Both the position numbers and the translations under genes were made by a program. Under the pieces are notes generated by a model, which was given only the letters and a program-made list of their open reading frames with translations, did not search any database and had not been told where the DNA came from. A DNA stretch of 64,000 nt from positions 101,280,480 through 101,344,479 of the forward strand of contig NC_079499.1 in assembly GCF_030052815.1 (NCBI RefSeq), in the 5' to 3' direction. Within the stretch, counting starts at the first letter, position 1. Every line of letters begins with the position of its first letter. The DNA is from Hevea brasiliensis. Taxonomy: Eukaryota > Streptophyta > Magnoliopsida > Malpighiales > Euphorbiaceae. Shown here piece after piece: positions 1-13,469 of the stretch.

Positions 1-3000
1 GGAGACTCTGTCAGATTTTCGGCACGACCTAGGGTGTCTTTGGTCTTTTCCAAGCTTGTATCGAGTCAATATATTAAATAATTGCAATGAAATTTGTTAG
101 GTGAGCCAGGATAGCTTTCCTCTTCCGCCCAGCCGCCGCAGTGACCTTGGTTTAAGTTTGTAAGTAAAATATTAATTTTAATTGTAATTTTAATATTATT
201 ATATATTCAAGCATGCCTATGCATCACTTATAAATATGTATCTATATAGTTAAACACTATGCACGTTTGATATTGCATTCATAATTATTGAAGTGCCATG
301 GATGTTATTTGTGGTAATTTGGAGTAGTGTGTGTGCGTGGCATGCGTATGGTATGGTATGGTATTGAATATGGACAGGACGGGTAGATACGGCTTGGGAC
401 CTAGTCCTTCGAGGTAGACATGGCTTGAGAGACACTCACTGGAACCCCGCATTTGGTTTATTAAGCGAAAGTCCAGCTTGAGAGACACTCGCTGGCAGAG
501 GTTGGATTAAGAGGGTTGTATAGGGAATCAACTCCCATATATGTATTACTTGACAGTATTGGGTATGTAAGTGCTCCAAATTGCCTTTTTCCTGTTATGA
601 TATAAAAATTATGACGATGTTGCATTTCATTTCACAGGGTGTATTAGCTTTAGATATGTGACAATCCTTACCCGTCTACAGTATAGCCGAGTAAGATATG
701 TCACATAGTGTACCGGAACACCATATTTTATTTCAGTTATTTTTTATTTTTTCTTAATTTATTTCTAATGGTTATAAAGTGCAATTTATGAAATATAATT
801 CATTTAAGTCATTTATTGAAATTATAAATTTATTTGAGGTTCCGCAAATTTTATAGAAAATTCGGCAGAGTACCGGCTAAAAATAGAGAAAACAGTTCTT
901 CGGACCCTGTGAAAAACACTTCCAATACGTTTTCAATCATTCCCAAACTCCATTATATCAACAAAGTCTCAATATTTCTCAATAATACTTCCATTTCTCA
1001 TTCATTCATTTCACATGATATTCATATATAAGTCATAAATAAATACTCAATTTTTCATTTATAAACATAAATTTTTACTATTTACATTAATACCAAAATA
1101 TATTACATAAGTCTCAATTGTACATAAAAAAATAAAAATTAATTACAAACTACCAAAATGAGACCTAGTGTTCTACCAATGCACTGAAGTCTGTGAGGTG
1201 ACACGGACACTATATAGAACTGTAGACGGCCTCACCCAGTCTGAGGTCTGCTGGGCTCTCTCTCTGTCTCTGCAGAACCTACGTGTGGCAAAAAGCGACG
1301 CACTAAGCAATAATGCTTAGTGGTGCCAATAATAAAATAAAAAGAACTAAAAGTAAATAAATATGCAGTAATGTATTGATGTCTCATGCAGACAAATTTT
1401 CAATAATTATTTACGGTCTTATTTATTTGGTACTTGTTATATTCATTATTTTATTAAATTTATCAATTTTCATTTTTGGTTACCCAAGTAACCTATACTG
1501 GATGACTGAACTGGATAAACTGGTAAACTGGCACTGGGTATCAAGTACCTCAGGCCGTCACACCATCGGTCACACATGTATTTCCTGGTGTGTAACAGAA
1601 TAGCTAATAAGTTGTAATAAATATCAGGCACAAGGCCAAGTATCATCATAATGTCAGAATGGCTAAAAGCCATAAAATCACAGAATGGCATAATGCCATG
1701 TGCAGTACTGCTAACTGAACCCTATTGGCATGCCAACCTATCCAAACCAATTTTACTAGGTGTACTAGGGCATGTTACACTTTTAAATTTTATAATTCTT
1801 GAAATTGAAGTTTAAGTGTTACTATTCATTTCATTAGTCAACTAAAATCTTGACTTTTGCATAGACAATAGGTACACTGGTTCTAATATTCCTAACATAC
1901 CACATTTTTTATTCTAAAGTTGTTAATAGGTTGCCAATACCATTTCAAAGCTTAGTGTTAGTTATTCACAATTTTCAGATTTCAAGCACTAAGTTTACTA
2001 TTCTATTAGTCATTTGCACAGCAGGAATTTGGCAAAGTTATCTTCATGAAAGTTGTTTCTTATTGTGTTTAGTTATATTTCTTTTTTTGAATCATTTCAT
2101 TTGGAGTTTTGTAGCTCAAGTTATGGCCTAAATACCATAACTGGCCAGATTGTAAACTTTTCAGATTTTCTAGATAGAACCAAATCTATAGTGTTTTGTA
2201 TACTGACTACATGTCAGTTTTTGAACATGTTATGATCAAAATTTGGGTTTGGTTTCTCCATGAAAGTTGTAGGTCTATGTCTCCGCTATCTTCTAATAAA
2301 ATTTCAGGTCAATTGGACCTTTCTACACTGAGTTATGACCAAATGAATAAACACTGTTCATTTGGTCATTTTGCCCAGGTAGAATGCAAGTCACCCAGAT
2401 TAGGGCAAATTTTAGGTCAATTTGGTTTGATTTTCTGGGCAGGATTTCTTTACCAAAATTGTGTCATTATGTGTCTAGTTCCAATTGGCCTTGCACTAAT
2501 TGAACCTATAAAACTCCATTTATGGCTACCCAAACCTGCTGGACTCCCACCTAGTCCTGTAGGCCACCAAGGGCAGCATGCCTAAGCACAACTCCAACAT
2601 CCTTACTCACTTCAATTCCTCCTTACACATATTCAAATGGTCACTAATTGACCATTACAAGGTTAACATACCATTACATGAGCAAACCCTAATGTTGTTC
2701 AAGTGTCCACATTTTTTTCAAGTTCATTCATGCATTCCACTTGCATTTCACTTACACAAACATATTCAATCACTCATCTAATACTAAGGGTAGCTCATAA
2801 CCACTTGCTATCAAGCAAAATCATCAAACCCTAACCAACCCTGGCTGCCAAAATTATAAGGGTGCATACACACACATTTTTATGTTGTTTTCTTACATTT
2901 CCTACTTATTTCATGCCATTAAACATGAATTAAATCAAAAGTAGTAAGAGTTTGGACACTAACCACTTGGAGCAGAATTTTAAGCTAACAAAACTTCCTT

Positions 3001-4381
3001 TTTCCTTCCTCTTCTTGTTGCCTAGTAGTGATTCAAGGTGTGAGGATCAAGTTTAGTGAAGAGCTTGAGTGGTTTTATGGTGAGATTTGGTGTGGTGTGA
3101 AGCTTGGAAAGCTTTTTAATGGAGGTTTGGTTATGGGAGAGGTTTCAGCTGGTTTGATGAGGGAGAAGCAGATTGCCTTTTTAATTTTTTTGTATCATTT
3201 ATCTTCTTTTATTACTTACTTAAGTGGTGATTTAATGGGATTGGTGGGTAAGTGTTTGACATCATATGATGTCATAATTGGTATTTTCTTTTATTTTCTT
3301 TTCCTTTTCTTCTCTACTCATTTTTAATTTAATTTTTAGCAATATTTATTCACATTTTGTGTCATGATAATTATTTAATTAACTGGACAAGTCGGCCAAA
3401 AATCATCTCTGAAGACGAAATAACCAAAATGCTCTCTGTTTGGCTTAACAGACTAAAATTGTCTGTACAGATCGAAAATTTTTTCTAAGAATTTTATTGG
3501 CATTCTAATGCTTTAGAAACCTCAATGAATCTTCTCTGGAGTCCCAAAAATTATTTTATGAATTTTCTCCTGGGTTTAAGGCTCCTAGTTGTGAGAACCG
3601 CAACTTCCCACTTGGTTACCCATCGCTAGAGTACCGGCTCATTTAACTTGGTTGTATTTTATTTCTAAAATTTTTCATATATTTTTATTATTAATATTTG
3701 AGTTATTTTTGGTTTCTCACTTTAGTTTAAATATTTTTTCAAACGTTCTAGCTGTCCAGACCGACACTGGTCACCGGAACAGTAGAATGTACTGAATTGC
3801 TACAATGAGGGTGTTACAAGATAGTTATAGAGATTATGATTAAAATTGGTATTTTACTCTCTGAGTCAAACGCTCACTTCTATTCATCTATTTTTCCAGG
3901 CTACAGGAGGATTATTTGTTGTGGCTAACCTGCTCTTCTTCTTCGCAGGTCCATTAATAGTATTTAATGTATTTTGTACAATTGAGTTAAATTTTAGACT
4001 CCGCATGTGTTAGAAGCACTTATTTTTATTTTGGGCCTATATTATAAAAGTTATATTGAATCTGTAAAATTATTAACTGTATGCACAATGAGATTGGTTG
4101 AGGGAGCTAAGCTCCCATTTGAGTTATGACATTTTAATTATGTGGAGGGTGAACTGAGCTCCTCAATTTATTATATATTGTATTTACAGGTTGAGCGAGT
4201 CAAAAAACTCCCCTTTGAATGGTCCATTTTATGGCCGAACTCTATCCGGTTGAATTATTAAAATTGGGCCCAAATGGGCCTTAGAGTTGGGTTGAGGAAT
4301 AGTTAGGCTTACTATGGGCCTCGGGGGCCTTAGGCTGGCCAAGATCCTAGTGCCGGTATGCTTATATATTGGGTCATGACA
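1..4381 (+). repeat. Dispersed LTR-like repeat R, copy 1, split by element X1
   Basis: Bases 1-656 and 3819-4381 together read as one copy of repeat R, which occurs again at 8 kb, 46.7-49.4 kb and 58.5-61.4 kb. Bases 1-656 match, in reverse complement, the stretch around 47.3-48.0 kb (shared blocks include the 'tgacctyggttta' and 'ggttggattaagag' segments). Bases 3819-4381 match the end of that copy (the 'ttttactctctgagtc' block and the terminal 'gggtcatgaca'). The 5' part lies outside the window. No coding potential is seen. R ends in TG/CA-like termini in its complete copy, so I read it as an LTR (solo or diverged) of an unidentified Ty3/gypsy-like element. The superfamily is inference. Confidence 0.7.
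657..3818. mobile_element. TG...CA element X1 (3.16 kb, probable solo LTR) inside repeat R
   Basis: The element starts TGTGACAATCC and ends GGGTGTTACA. It is flanked by identical 5-bp direct repeats AGATA at 652-656 and 3819-3823, and removing it restores the continuous R sequence seen in other copies. TG...CA ends plus a 5-bp target duplication are the hallmarks of LTR retroelement integration. With no internal ORF of note and no second LTR, a solo LTR or a non-autonomous element fits best. It holds two diverged subrepeats of about 200 bp, marked by 'gttatgg' near 2121 and a matching 'gttatga' near 2332. Short ORFs here carry no recognisable domain. Confidence 0.75.
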
Positions 4382-7300
4382 ATATTATACATGGAATTTA
4401 CAAATTTATTAATTTACATTATGTACAAATTAATTATACAAACTTATAATTCACATTACAACTTCAGAATTAATTACAATGAAAAAAATAAAATACACTA
4501 TTATGATACAAAAAGGCCCTACCAAAATGCACTGCAATGAGGAGGTGACACTGGACACTATCTACAGATCCGTACTCCCAAAAATCTTAGTCTGAAGTCC
4601 ACTGGGTTTTATCTTCAGTGCCTACACGTGGAAAAATCTAACGCGCTAAGCATTTCTGCTTAGTGGTGCAATAATACAATAAAAATATAATATACAAATG
4701 AAAATAATAATTTCATGGTTGGAATACTTATAAGGAAAATATATATTTAATAAATTATGAATTAAATTAAGGCTAATTAAGATTTATTATATTAATTCTT
4801 TTCTAGTATCTATTTGGTCGATCCTATAATGATCTTGAACATCATTTTTCATTTTATTGATCATTGGAAACATTTATTTTATTAGGATCTTTCTTTTTCT
4901 TTATCTTGATATTCAATTTCCTTTTTTGTTTCAACTCATATTTAATCTCACTAATGCTTTTCACTGCCCAAGTAACCTATAACAGACTGACTAGATTGGA
5001 TAAGCGAGTAAAGTAGCACTGTACATACTTGTGTCGCGGGCTGTCATTCCATGGGACACATAATGTTAACTAGGTATGCAATAGAATGGCTAAAAAGCCA
5101 TGATAGCAATCGGGCATAAAGCGATATACATCATCATGTAACAGAATGGCTGGAAGCCATGAAAACAGGATGGAACGAAAGCCATGATAACAGAATGGCA
5201 CAAGGCCATAAGCAGTACTGAAAAAAAAGAATCCTACTGGTATGCCAATTTATCCAACCCATATAAACATGTGTAGGCATACATGGGCAATTTAGATTAA
5301 TAAGTATTCACAGGTTATACATTATCATCACATTTTATATTCATGCTTTATAGCATTTTTAGTGTCAATCATGTTGGGAACATGGTTCCAAATACATATT
5401 CATCTTATATTCAAGCTCATGGAGCTAATGGTATTGAATATCAACTATATTCCAAGTCATTTATGCAATGTTTCATAAATTCCAGAATTTCAGTCTTGAA
5501 TTCACTCTCATTTTGGGTCAAGCTACAGTAGTAGTTTGACTACACTTTCTTCATGAAAGTTGTCCCTTATTGTCTTAAGTTTAATTTTTTTTTTTGAATC
5601 ATCTAATTTGGAGTTTTCTACCTCTAGTTATGGACAATTTACCAAGTACTAGTCCAGTGACCAATACTATTCCAAAACAGGGAAGATTCTGGAACCCAAA
5701 TTTGTCAAGCTATTTGGACTAGTTGCAGCTATAATTTGGCCTTGTATTCTTCATATGAGTTGTTCTCCTGTGTCTCATGGTTACATAGGTTCAAAAATCA
5801 CTAAATTTGGGGTTTTCTAGGGTGAGTTATGGCTAATTAACCAACCTGGACTCCTAACCCTATCCATGCAGGATTTCAAGTTTAGGTCAATATTTGCAAC
5901 TCATATTTGAGGTCCTTACACTCAAAATTTGAGTGAGGTTTCTAAACCACAATTGTAGCTCTATTTCTTAAGTTTCTAGATCAATTTGGCTCATCCTAAA
6001 TGGAGTTTTCTACTGGAAGTTATGGTTCATTTACTATCCGGGTGTCAAATGGTCAAATTGGTCCAGGTGCAGGAATTTCCAGATTGGGAAATTTTAAATT
6101 CTCCTAGTAATTTCCCTAAGTTGTATTTGTTTTTGGGTTTTAGTCAAAACATAAAAATTGTAGTTCTAGATCTTATGAAGATTTTAGTTTTTGAATCACT
6201 GCATTTGCAGTTTTGTAGGCTGAGTTATGGCATTTTTTCCACAACTGATTGGGTGGCCTAAAGTCCAAAATTTCTAGGTCAGTTTTGGTCCAGGCAGATT
6301 TGATGACCTAATTTTGCCTAGTAAATTGGTTGGGTTAGGGATAGAATTTGGCTCTATGTTCCTCATATAAAATGTCTTCCTATGTCTAAGTTTTTCATGG
6401 GCTTAAGAATCAGCTCAATTGGATCTTCCTACAGTGAGTTATGCCATTTGAACATTCACTGTTCATATAGTCATTTTTCCAGGTCCAGCATGTTGTTACC
6501 CGGATTCAAGCCAATTTTAGATCATTTTGTATTTGGTTTCTAAGCAGGATCTCTTCATAAAAAATGTGGCATTATGTCCTAAATTTAATCTCCAATTGGC
6601 CTCACACTAATTGGAGCTACACAATTCAACTTATAGCCACACAAACCTACTTGACTCATAGGTCCAGAATTCCAGCACAAAGCAACACTTCCCATTTCAT
6701 TTATTCATCTCAACCAACACATCAATTTATCATCAATACACATAAATTGATCATTATTTGGCATCAATAATACCAATTGTGCATCATAACACCAAAACCC
6801 CAAAATTATCTTAAACCCTAACTTCCACAATCTAAAATTTCATACCACACATGCAATTCTGCATACAAATCTTATATTTCATCTTACCTAAGTTAGGATT
6901 CAAATTTAAATTCAATTAAACACCTCAACTCCTCTTTCTACTATGGCTGGCCAAAATTCTACTTTCTCATACACACTTCATTTTCATCACTTCTCACATA
7001 ATTTCACCTCAATTCATCTTAAATTTAAGAATTAAAGAAGAGAAAAGACAAGATTAAGCACTAACCTCCTTTGATCAAATCTCCCTCTTGCCAAAACTTC
7101 ACTTTCTCTTCAATCTTTCACCTTCAATCTTCTTACCATAGGCAAATATCAAGTTTTTATTTTGGGAACTAGGTAATTTATGGAAGTTTGTCAAAGAAAT
7201 TAAGTTTGGAAAAGAAAGAAAAATGGAGGAGGGAGAGAGGACCATGAATTCGGCCAAGATGGATGATTGATGAAGATGATGGCTTTATCCATTATTAATT

Positions 7301-7936
7301 TTTATCTCTTACTTATAATTGTTTGTCTAATTGTAATTGGTCATTGTTTTTAATTAGATCATCATGACATCATGCTTATGTCATAATTAGAGTTAAATTT
7401 CATTTCCTATTATTTTCTTTTCTTTTTTTCTCTACTTATTTCCATTTAAATTTTCATCAATATTTCTTCACATTTTATTACATAAATCTCACTTAATTAA
7501 TTTGACGTGTTGATTAAAAATCAACTCTGAGAGTGAAATGACCAAAATGTCCTTCATTTTGCTTATGATATCACAATTGCCTTTACCGATTAGCATTAAA
7601 ATTTCTTGTATTTCCTTGACATTTTCTTAACATTTTCATTATCATCTATACTTCAATTAAGTCCTAAATAAATGTCCCATAGGGTTTTCCATGAGTTTGG
7701 GATGGCAACTGAACTTTCAGTTACTTCCCCGTAAGGTCACCCCTCGCCGAAACCTCCTGCTCATTTAACCAACTTGCACCTCACTTTTTTTATTTTTCTT
7801 TAATTTTACTTGATCTTTATTCAATCAATTTATGACTTCTCACTCTAGGTTAAGTGTGATTCCAGATATTCTGGCTGTCCGATCAGACATTAGTCACCGG
7901 AACAGTAGAATGTACAGACTACCTAAAGTGAGGATG
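4382..7936. mobile_element. Element X2, 5'-truncated diverged copy of X1
   Basis: X2 matches X1 from about 1040 of X1 onward, block by block: 'gaggtgacac(t)ggacact', 'cgctaagca..tgcttagtggtgc', 'cccaagtaacctata', the 'agaatggctaaaa-gccat' cluster and the 'caattggcct' block. It runs to the same junction with R ('agatagttatag'). The TGTGACAATCC start of X1 is absent, so the copy is truncated or recombined at 4382, directly behind the terminus of R copy 1. By eye it is clearly diverged from X1. No coding sequence is supported. Confidence 0.65.
5500..6480. repeat. Degenerate ~200-bp tandem subrepeats within X2
   Basis: A recurring module reads roughly 'ttcat(g/a)aaagttgt ... tttggagttttctac ... 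gagttatggc'. Its 'gttatgg' landmark falls near 5627, 5826, 6019, 6224 and 6437, giving spacings of about 193-213 bp and about five diverged units. X1 shows only two such units (near 2121 and 2332). The units have no conserved reading frame. Confidence 0.6.
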
Positions 7937-8531
7937 TCATATAGATAGTTATAGAAATTATATTTAAAATTAATATCTTACTCTATGAGTCGAACGCTCA
8001 CCCCTGTTCAATTGTTTTTTCCTCAGGTAACAGGTGGACTTATTGAAAATAACTTGCTTTCTTTTCTAGCAGGTTAAATCAGAAAAGTTTAATTTTACTT
8101 TTATTATCTTTCATTCAATTCTATAACTTTGCATGTACCAGCAGATGTATTATTTTTATATGGGGTTGTAATAACTTAATTTTCTACAGTTGTAAACTTA
8201 ATTATGGGAGATTACTTAGGTGTATGTGATATTTATTTTTGTGGATGGAGGGAGTTGAGTTCCCAAATGTTTATTTATTCGTTTTAAGGATTGTGAGAGT
8301 GAGTTGAGTTTCCCATAATATTGATATTATGTGTTACAGGTTGGGCGCGTTAGCACTCCCCTTTGAATAGTCCAAATTATAGTCGGATTATGTCCATTTG
8401 TTTTCTTTAAATTATACTATTTTTATGGGTTTTATGTTTAGACTTGGAATAATTAAGCTTACTACGGACTTAGAAGCCTTATGCTGACCTAAGTCCTAGT
8501 ACCAGTCCAGTCCAAAAATCGGGTCATGATA
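7937..8531 (+). repeat. Repeat R, terminal fragment (copy 2)
   Basis: This matches 3819-4381: 'agatagttatagaaatta', 'ttactctatgagtcgaacgctcac', a 'ggttgggcgcgtta' block, 'aagcttactacggac' and the terminal 'gggtcatgata'. The left half of R is missing. X2 plus this fragment therefore repeats the X1 plus R-right module in tandem. Confidence 0.65.
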
Positions 8532-9401
8532 TAAAATGTTATAACATTTGTTACAACGTGGATCTCTATTAATTAAAAAAATATGTAGATAATTCAATCA
8601 TTTCAGTTAATTCAATTGTGATTTTAAAGATATAATCAAACTGATAATTGAAAATATTAAAAATTATTAATTAACTGAATTAAATCAATAATAATATTTT
8701 TTATAAAAAAAATAATAAAATTTATTAAATTAATGTTTCAATTATAATTAATATTGCTTAAGGCATCATAGTAACTTAATTGGGTTAAACCATAAAACAT
8801 TATGATATAAAAGCTAATTAACATGATATCCATCATGATTTAGTTGCTGTTGAGCCATCTTAATTTTACTTTAAGAAGTGGACCACTCAACAAAAAGCCA
8901 CATTTAAAAATAAATTATAATAAAGATATCTAAAAATTTATTTTAAAATTATTAAATATCTTTATTTTTTTTTTTTAATCTTTAATTGGACATGTCTAGA
9001 TCCTTGGCCATTGTTCTTGATCAAGTTAAGGAAAATTTCTTTTAATATAATAACAATAGTCAAAAAGTAACCAAAGGATGAATTTTGTTTCATTAGGGCT
9101 ACCTTTTATAAAAAAATATAATTTAGTTTTGAAGAAATGTGTATGTAATATATAGTATTTTAATTAAGCTGAATATGAAGATGATGACATCTGAAGATAA
9201 AATAATGATATTGAAGAAATAGGAAAGTTTGTCTTGTTGCAGAATTGGGTTTGCTTGGACATTGGAAAATAATAAATGGAGCTTTTTGAAAATGAAAGGG
9301 AATGGTTTCATTTTTCATGTGAGGAGGGAATGGAGACAGCCTTTTGCCAAAAGTTGAATATCTTTTTACAGTTTGGCTCAAAATTGTAGGGCATTTCTTG
9401 A

Positions 9402-9432
<31 letters not shown>

Positions 9433-10526
9433 AGAGAGAATGATGCCTTTTGCCTGTTGTAAATTTGGGGCACTGTTTCGGGCATTGACATAACCTTGAG
9501 GCCTGTGGGGGAGAGAGAGAGAGAGAGAGAGGCTTCATGATTGCCAAATAGCAAAGGGGCCTGAGCAAAGCTATTCACTGGCATGGGCCACCATAATGCT
9601 AAAAGAAAGGGTCGCACAGGTCATAACACCCCCTCCCTAGCTAATCACTAGTCCTTCTCTCTCCTTCCCCTCTCAACTAAAAGCTCTGGCCATTTAAATC
9701 TCCCAAAATCCCATTGCTAATCATTTGGGTTCATATTTTTTCAGCAAAGAATATGGGATCTACAAGAAGGCTGTATATTAGTGAGAAAGGACGCCCCCCT
9801 TCCCTTACCTTCCACATTATAAAATGTTTCTCAAAATTTTTCTATATGAGTAAATTCATAATTTATGTCAACATCTTTCTTCTATGATTGAATTAATATT
9901 TTAGGATTCATTTGATTTGCATGTTGACATTGATATAGTTGAAGCACAATCATCAACGATCAAATTTATTGACATTTGAAATTTATAAAGAAAATAAATT
10001 AGATTTAATTTTATTTCAACAATTAACTTAAAGAAAGAAAGTTTATCTAAATTTTATATTTAACTCAAATAATTTATTTCAAATCAATATGAAACAACAC
10101 ATTCAATACTAGAACAAAATAAACTCTGATATCATTTAAAGAAAATAAACTGAACTTATTCATTAAATAAAAAAATAAAAAATAAAATGAATTTAAATAT
10201 CTCATTTTATATAATTTATTAATTATGACCCTATTCAATAAATAAAAAAAAAATCAAAAGATGATTTTTAGTTGTTCAATCATATAGATATTTAATGATA
10301 GAGTTTTTTTTTTTAATGGAAAAAAATAGAGATTCAAAAATTTTTGAAAGTAGCAATATTATTATGGCAATCCCATAATTCAAAATTTAAACACCAAAGA
10401 TGAAAGCTGAAATATGAATAATTGGAAGTGAAAAACATCATCATCATCCCTCAATCAATGAGATGAAAAAGATAATAAACTTTTGAGATATACTAAATAT
10501 CACCATTCCATGCAACAACAACAACA

Positions 10527-10586
<60 letters not shown>

Positions 10587-11116
10587 CCACACTTTGATGA
10601 TAATGATAACAGTTGCAGAGGAGTGCTTGGATTTGTAGCTTTTTCTCTTATTTTGAGAGATCTTTGAAATATTAGGACATCATTCTGCTTATTGTCATTT
10701 CTCTATTTTCCATTTTGGCGGGAAAGGACATTTTATTTTTGTCGTGCACGCCATTCTTTGACAAATGAAAAAAATATTTTTCATCTATCTATTTTTCAAA
10801 TATTACAAAATATAAAAAATAATTTTTTTAAAAATATTTTTCATAAGATAAATAGAATCTTAAAATTTAATTACTTAAATTTTTCCTTTTTAATTTTAAA
10901 CAATCAAAAATTGATTTTTGAATTTTTTTATATTATAAGACAAATATTTAACTATTATGCTATTAATAGAATTGTCCAATCTAAATCATGAAGGGAAAAT
11001 GGCTTATGGGCTGTCGTGAACCTAACTTGCAAAAAGATTCATTTATTATTATTATTATTTTTAATGCCAAGCAACACATGTGAAGCTTTTCGAATTCCCA
11101 TAATTAGAGTTCTTTG
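8532..11116. other. Gene-free A/T-rich spacer with microsatellites
   Basis: No ORF with a recognisable domain is present. The stretch carries an (ATT)n run at about 9402-9432, a (GA)n run at 9511-9531 and a long (AT)n run at about 10529-10584. Short ORFs at 9123-9617 and 10692-11243 are low-complexity and unsupported. A moderately G/C-richer strip at 9480-9800 shows no splice-consistent coding signal that I can recognise. Confidence 0.6.
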
Positions 11117-12096
11117 TAGGGGTATCCACAGTCCCATTTTGAATTGGAACCGAACCGAAATTGATTCAGTCAAAATCGAATTAAAACCAATCAAAGCTGA
11201 AATCAACTTCGAATTGAATCGAAATCATCTTTCTACGGTTTGATTCAAGTTTATATTTTTCAGGAACCGTGAACCAATGATTCTAAATCAGATTGAACCG
11301 ACGGTTCTGAACTATACCAAACCAAGAACTTAAATACAAAAAAATTCAATAAATACCTCACCCCACTCTTAAATTATTTATATATATATATCATTAATTC
11401 TCTATACTCTTTTTAATTCTTAATACTTTTTTAAATTCTCTAATCAATTATTTTTTACACTCCTTTTAATTTCCAGTACTCTCTCAATTTCTCTAATTTA
11501 TTATTTTATATGCTTACTGAAATTTTTAATAATATCTCAATTACTTTGTTATTATTTTATATCCTCAATAAAATTTCTAATACCCTCTATTTTATTTTTT
11601 TTTCTCTTTTATACTTTTTAATTATCAATTATCATATAATTTTTTTAAAAAAATGCAAGCTATAGAATTAGAAATTTTGATTCCCCTAAATTCTAAAGGG
11701 ATATATAAGTAAAATTAAGTTCATACATTTTTTTCTAATTTAAAAAAAAAAATTAATTTTATCTCTAATTTTTTAATAAGTTCAATTCTTTACTTATTAA
11801 ATTTTTCTTAAAGATAAATTATTTTCATTCTCTTTTTATTTTATTTTATTTTGATTAAAAGATTTCTGAGAAAAATTAAAATATTTTTATAAATATAACT
11901 TAAATTTTGAATCAATAAAATTTTTTTCTAATTTTTTTTTTGTCTAAATCACCCTTAAACCGTTCCTAAACTACTCCCAAACCATCTTGAACTGTCTTTT
12001 TCAAACTGCCCTTCAAACTATTTTAAATCGGGCTCAAATCGGAACCTGCAGTTCAGGAACCATCTTTTAAACCGTTCTCTAACGATTTGTTTCAGG

Positions 12097-13469
12097 TAGG
12101 GGTGGCCATGGTTCAGGAACCGCAGGTTACAGTTCTTGAACCGTCGGTTCAGGTTCAATGAAATTATGAACCTGAACCAAACCGTCATGGGACGGTTTAG
12201 AAGACGGTTCTTGAATCGCCGGTTCTGGTTTGAGCCCCGGTTTAAAACGGTTTAAAGGACGGTTCGAAAAATAACAGTTCAAAATGGTTTGAAATCGGTT
12301 TAGGAGCGGTTTAAGAGCGACTTAAAGGAAAAAATTAGAGGAAAATTTTATTGATTTAGAATTTAAGTTATATTTAAAATATTTTAATTTTTCTTAAAAA
12401 TCTTTCAATCAAAATAAAATAAGAAAAATAAGAATAAAAATAACTTATTTTTAAGAAAAATTTTAAAAGCAAAAACTTGAACTTATTAAATTTTTCTTAA
12501 AAATAAGTTATTTTTAAACTTGAACTTATTAAAAAATTAGAGATGAAATTAATTTAAAAAAAATTAGAAAAAGGTACATGAATTTAATTTTGCCTATGTA
12601 TCCCTTTAGGATTTAGAGGAATTAAAATTTTCAATTATAAGTTGAGAGAAGGGGGATTGAGGTGGTTTGGTCATGTGAAGCATCGACATAGGAAAACTCA
12701 AATTAGACAAGTAGAGCATATTGGGTTGAGGATAGAAAGAAAGAAATAAATAGGTAGACCTAAACTGACTTGGAGGAGAATAGTACAACATGACCTAGAA
12801 GTATTACACATTTCCGATGATTTAACCCAAAATCGTTTAGAGTGGAGAAAGAGAATCCATATAGCCGACCCCAATAAATTTTTGAAATAAAAGCTTAATT
12901 GAATTGAGTTGAATTGAGTATTACTTACCCTTTTTTAAAAAATTATATGATAATTGATAATTAAAAAATATAAAAGAAAAAAAATCAAAATGGAGGGTAT
13001 TGAAAATTTTATTGAAGATATAAAATAATAACAGAGTAATTGAAATAGCATAAAAATAATAAAGTAGGGGAATTTTGAAAGTACTGAGAATTAAAAGGAA
13101 TATAAAAAATAATTATTTAGAAAATTTGAGAGAAATTGAAAGAGTATTAAGAATTAAAGAGAGTGTAGAGAATAATTGTGTAGAGAATTAATGATATATA
13201 TATATATATATATATAAATGAATTAGGAGTAGAGTGAAGTATTTATTGAACTTTTTTGTATTTAAATCGCTGGTTTTTTTTCCGGTTCGGAATCTTCGGT
13301 TTAATCTGGTTCGGAATCGCCGGTTCACGGTTTCTAAAAATTATGAACCTGAACCAAACCGTAGAATGATGATTTCGGTCCGGTTCCGGTTTTGACCGGT
13401 TTTGGTCCGATTTTGACCGAACCAGTTTCGGTTCGGTTCCGATTCGAAACCGAACCGTGGCCACCCCTA
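12097..13469 (-). mobile_element. Inner hAT-like element, same family, inserted in inverse orientation
   Basis: The terminal inverted repeats are TAGGGGTGGCCATGGTTC at the left end and TAGGGGTGGCCACGGTTC reading in from the right end. Flanking 8-bp repeats are GTTTCAGG (12089-12096) and GTGTCAGG (13470-13477), seven of eight identical. Its body is the reverse complement of the outer element: for example 12940-13260 mirrors 11340-11660. It sits about 50 bp from the outer element's right end. A LINE tail is inserted inside it at about 12636-12924. Confidence 0.75.
12636..12924 (+). mobile_element. 5'-truncated LINE fragment (3' end of RT ORF)
   Basis: Translation gives the C-terminal end of a plant LINE-type reverse transcriptase ORF, with the motif RWFGHVK near 12655 and then a 'WRR.VQHDLE' block and 'IADPNKF'. 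It ends in a tail of repeated TTGAATTGAG-like units. It matches the larger LINE on the minus strand at 58651-60397 and a third fragment at 54345-54612. Interior breaks make it non-coding. Confidence 0.7.

Noticed and set aside
9378..9617. 79-codon ORF on the minus strand
   Set aside because: It is largely a translation of the ATT and GA microsatellites (poly-Ile, Ser-Leu repeats) with no domain.
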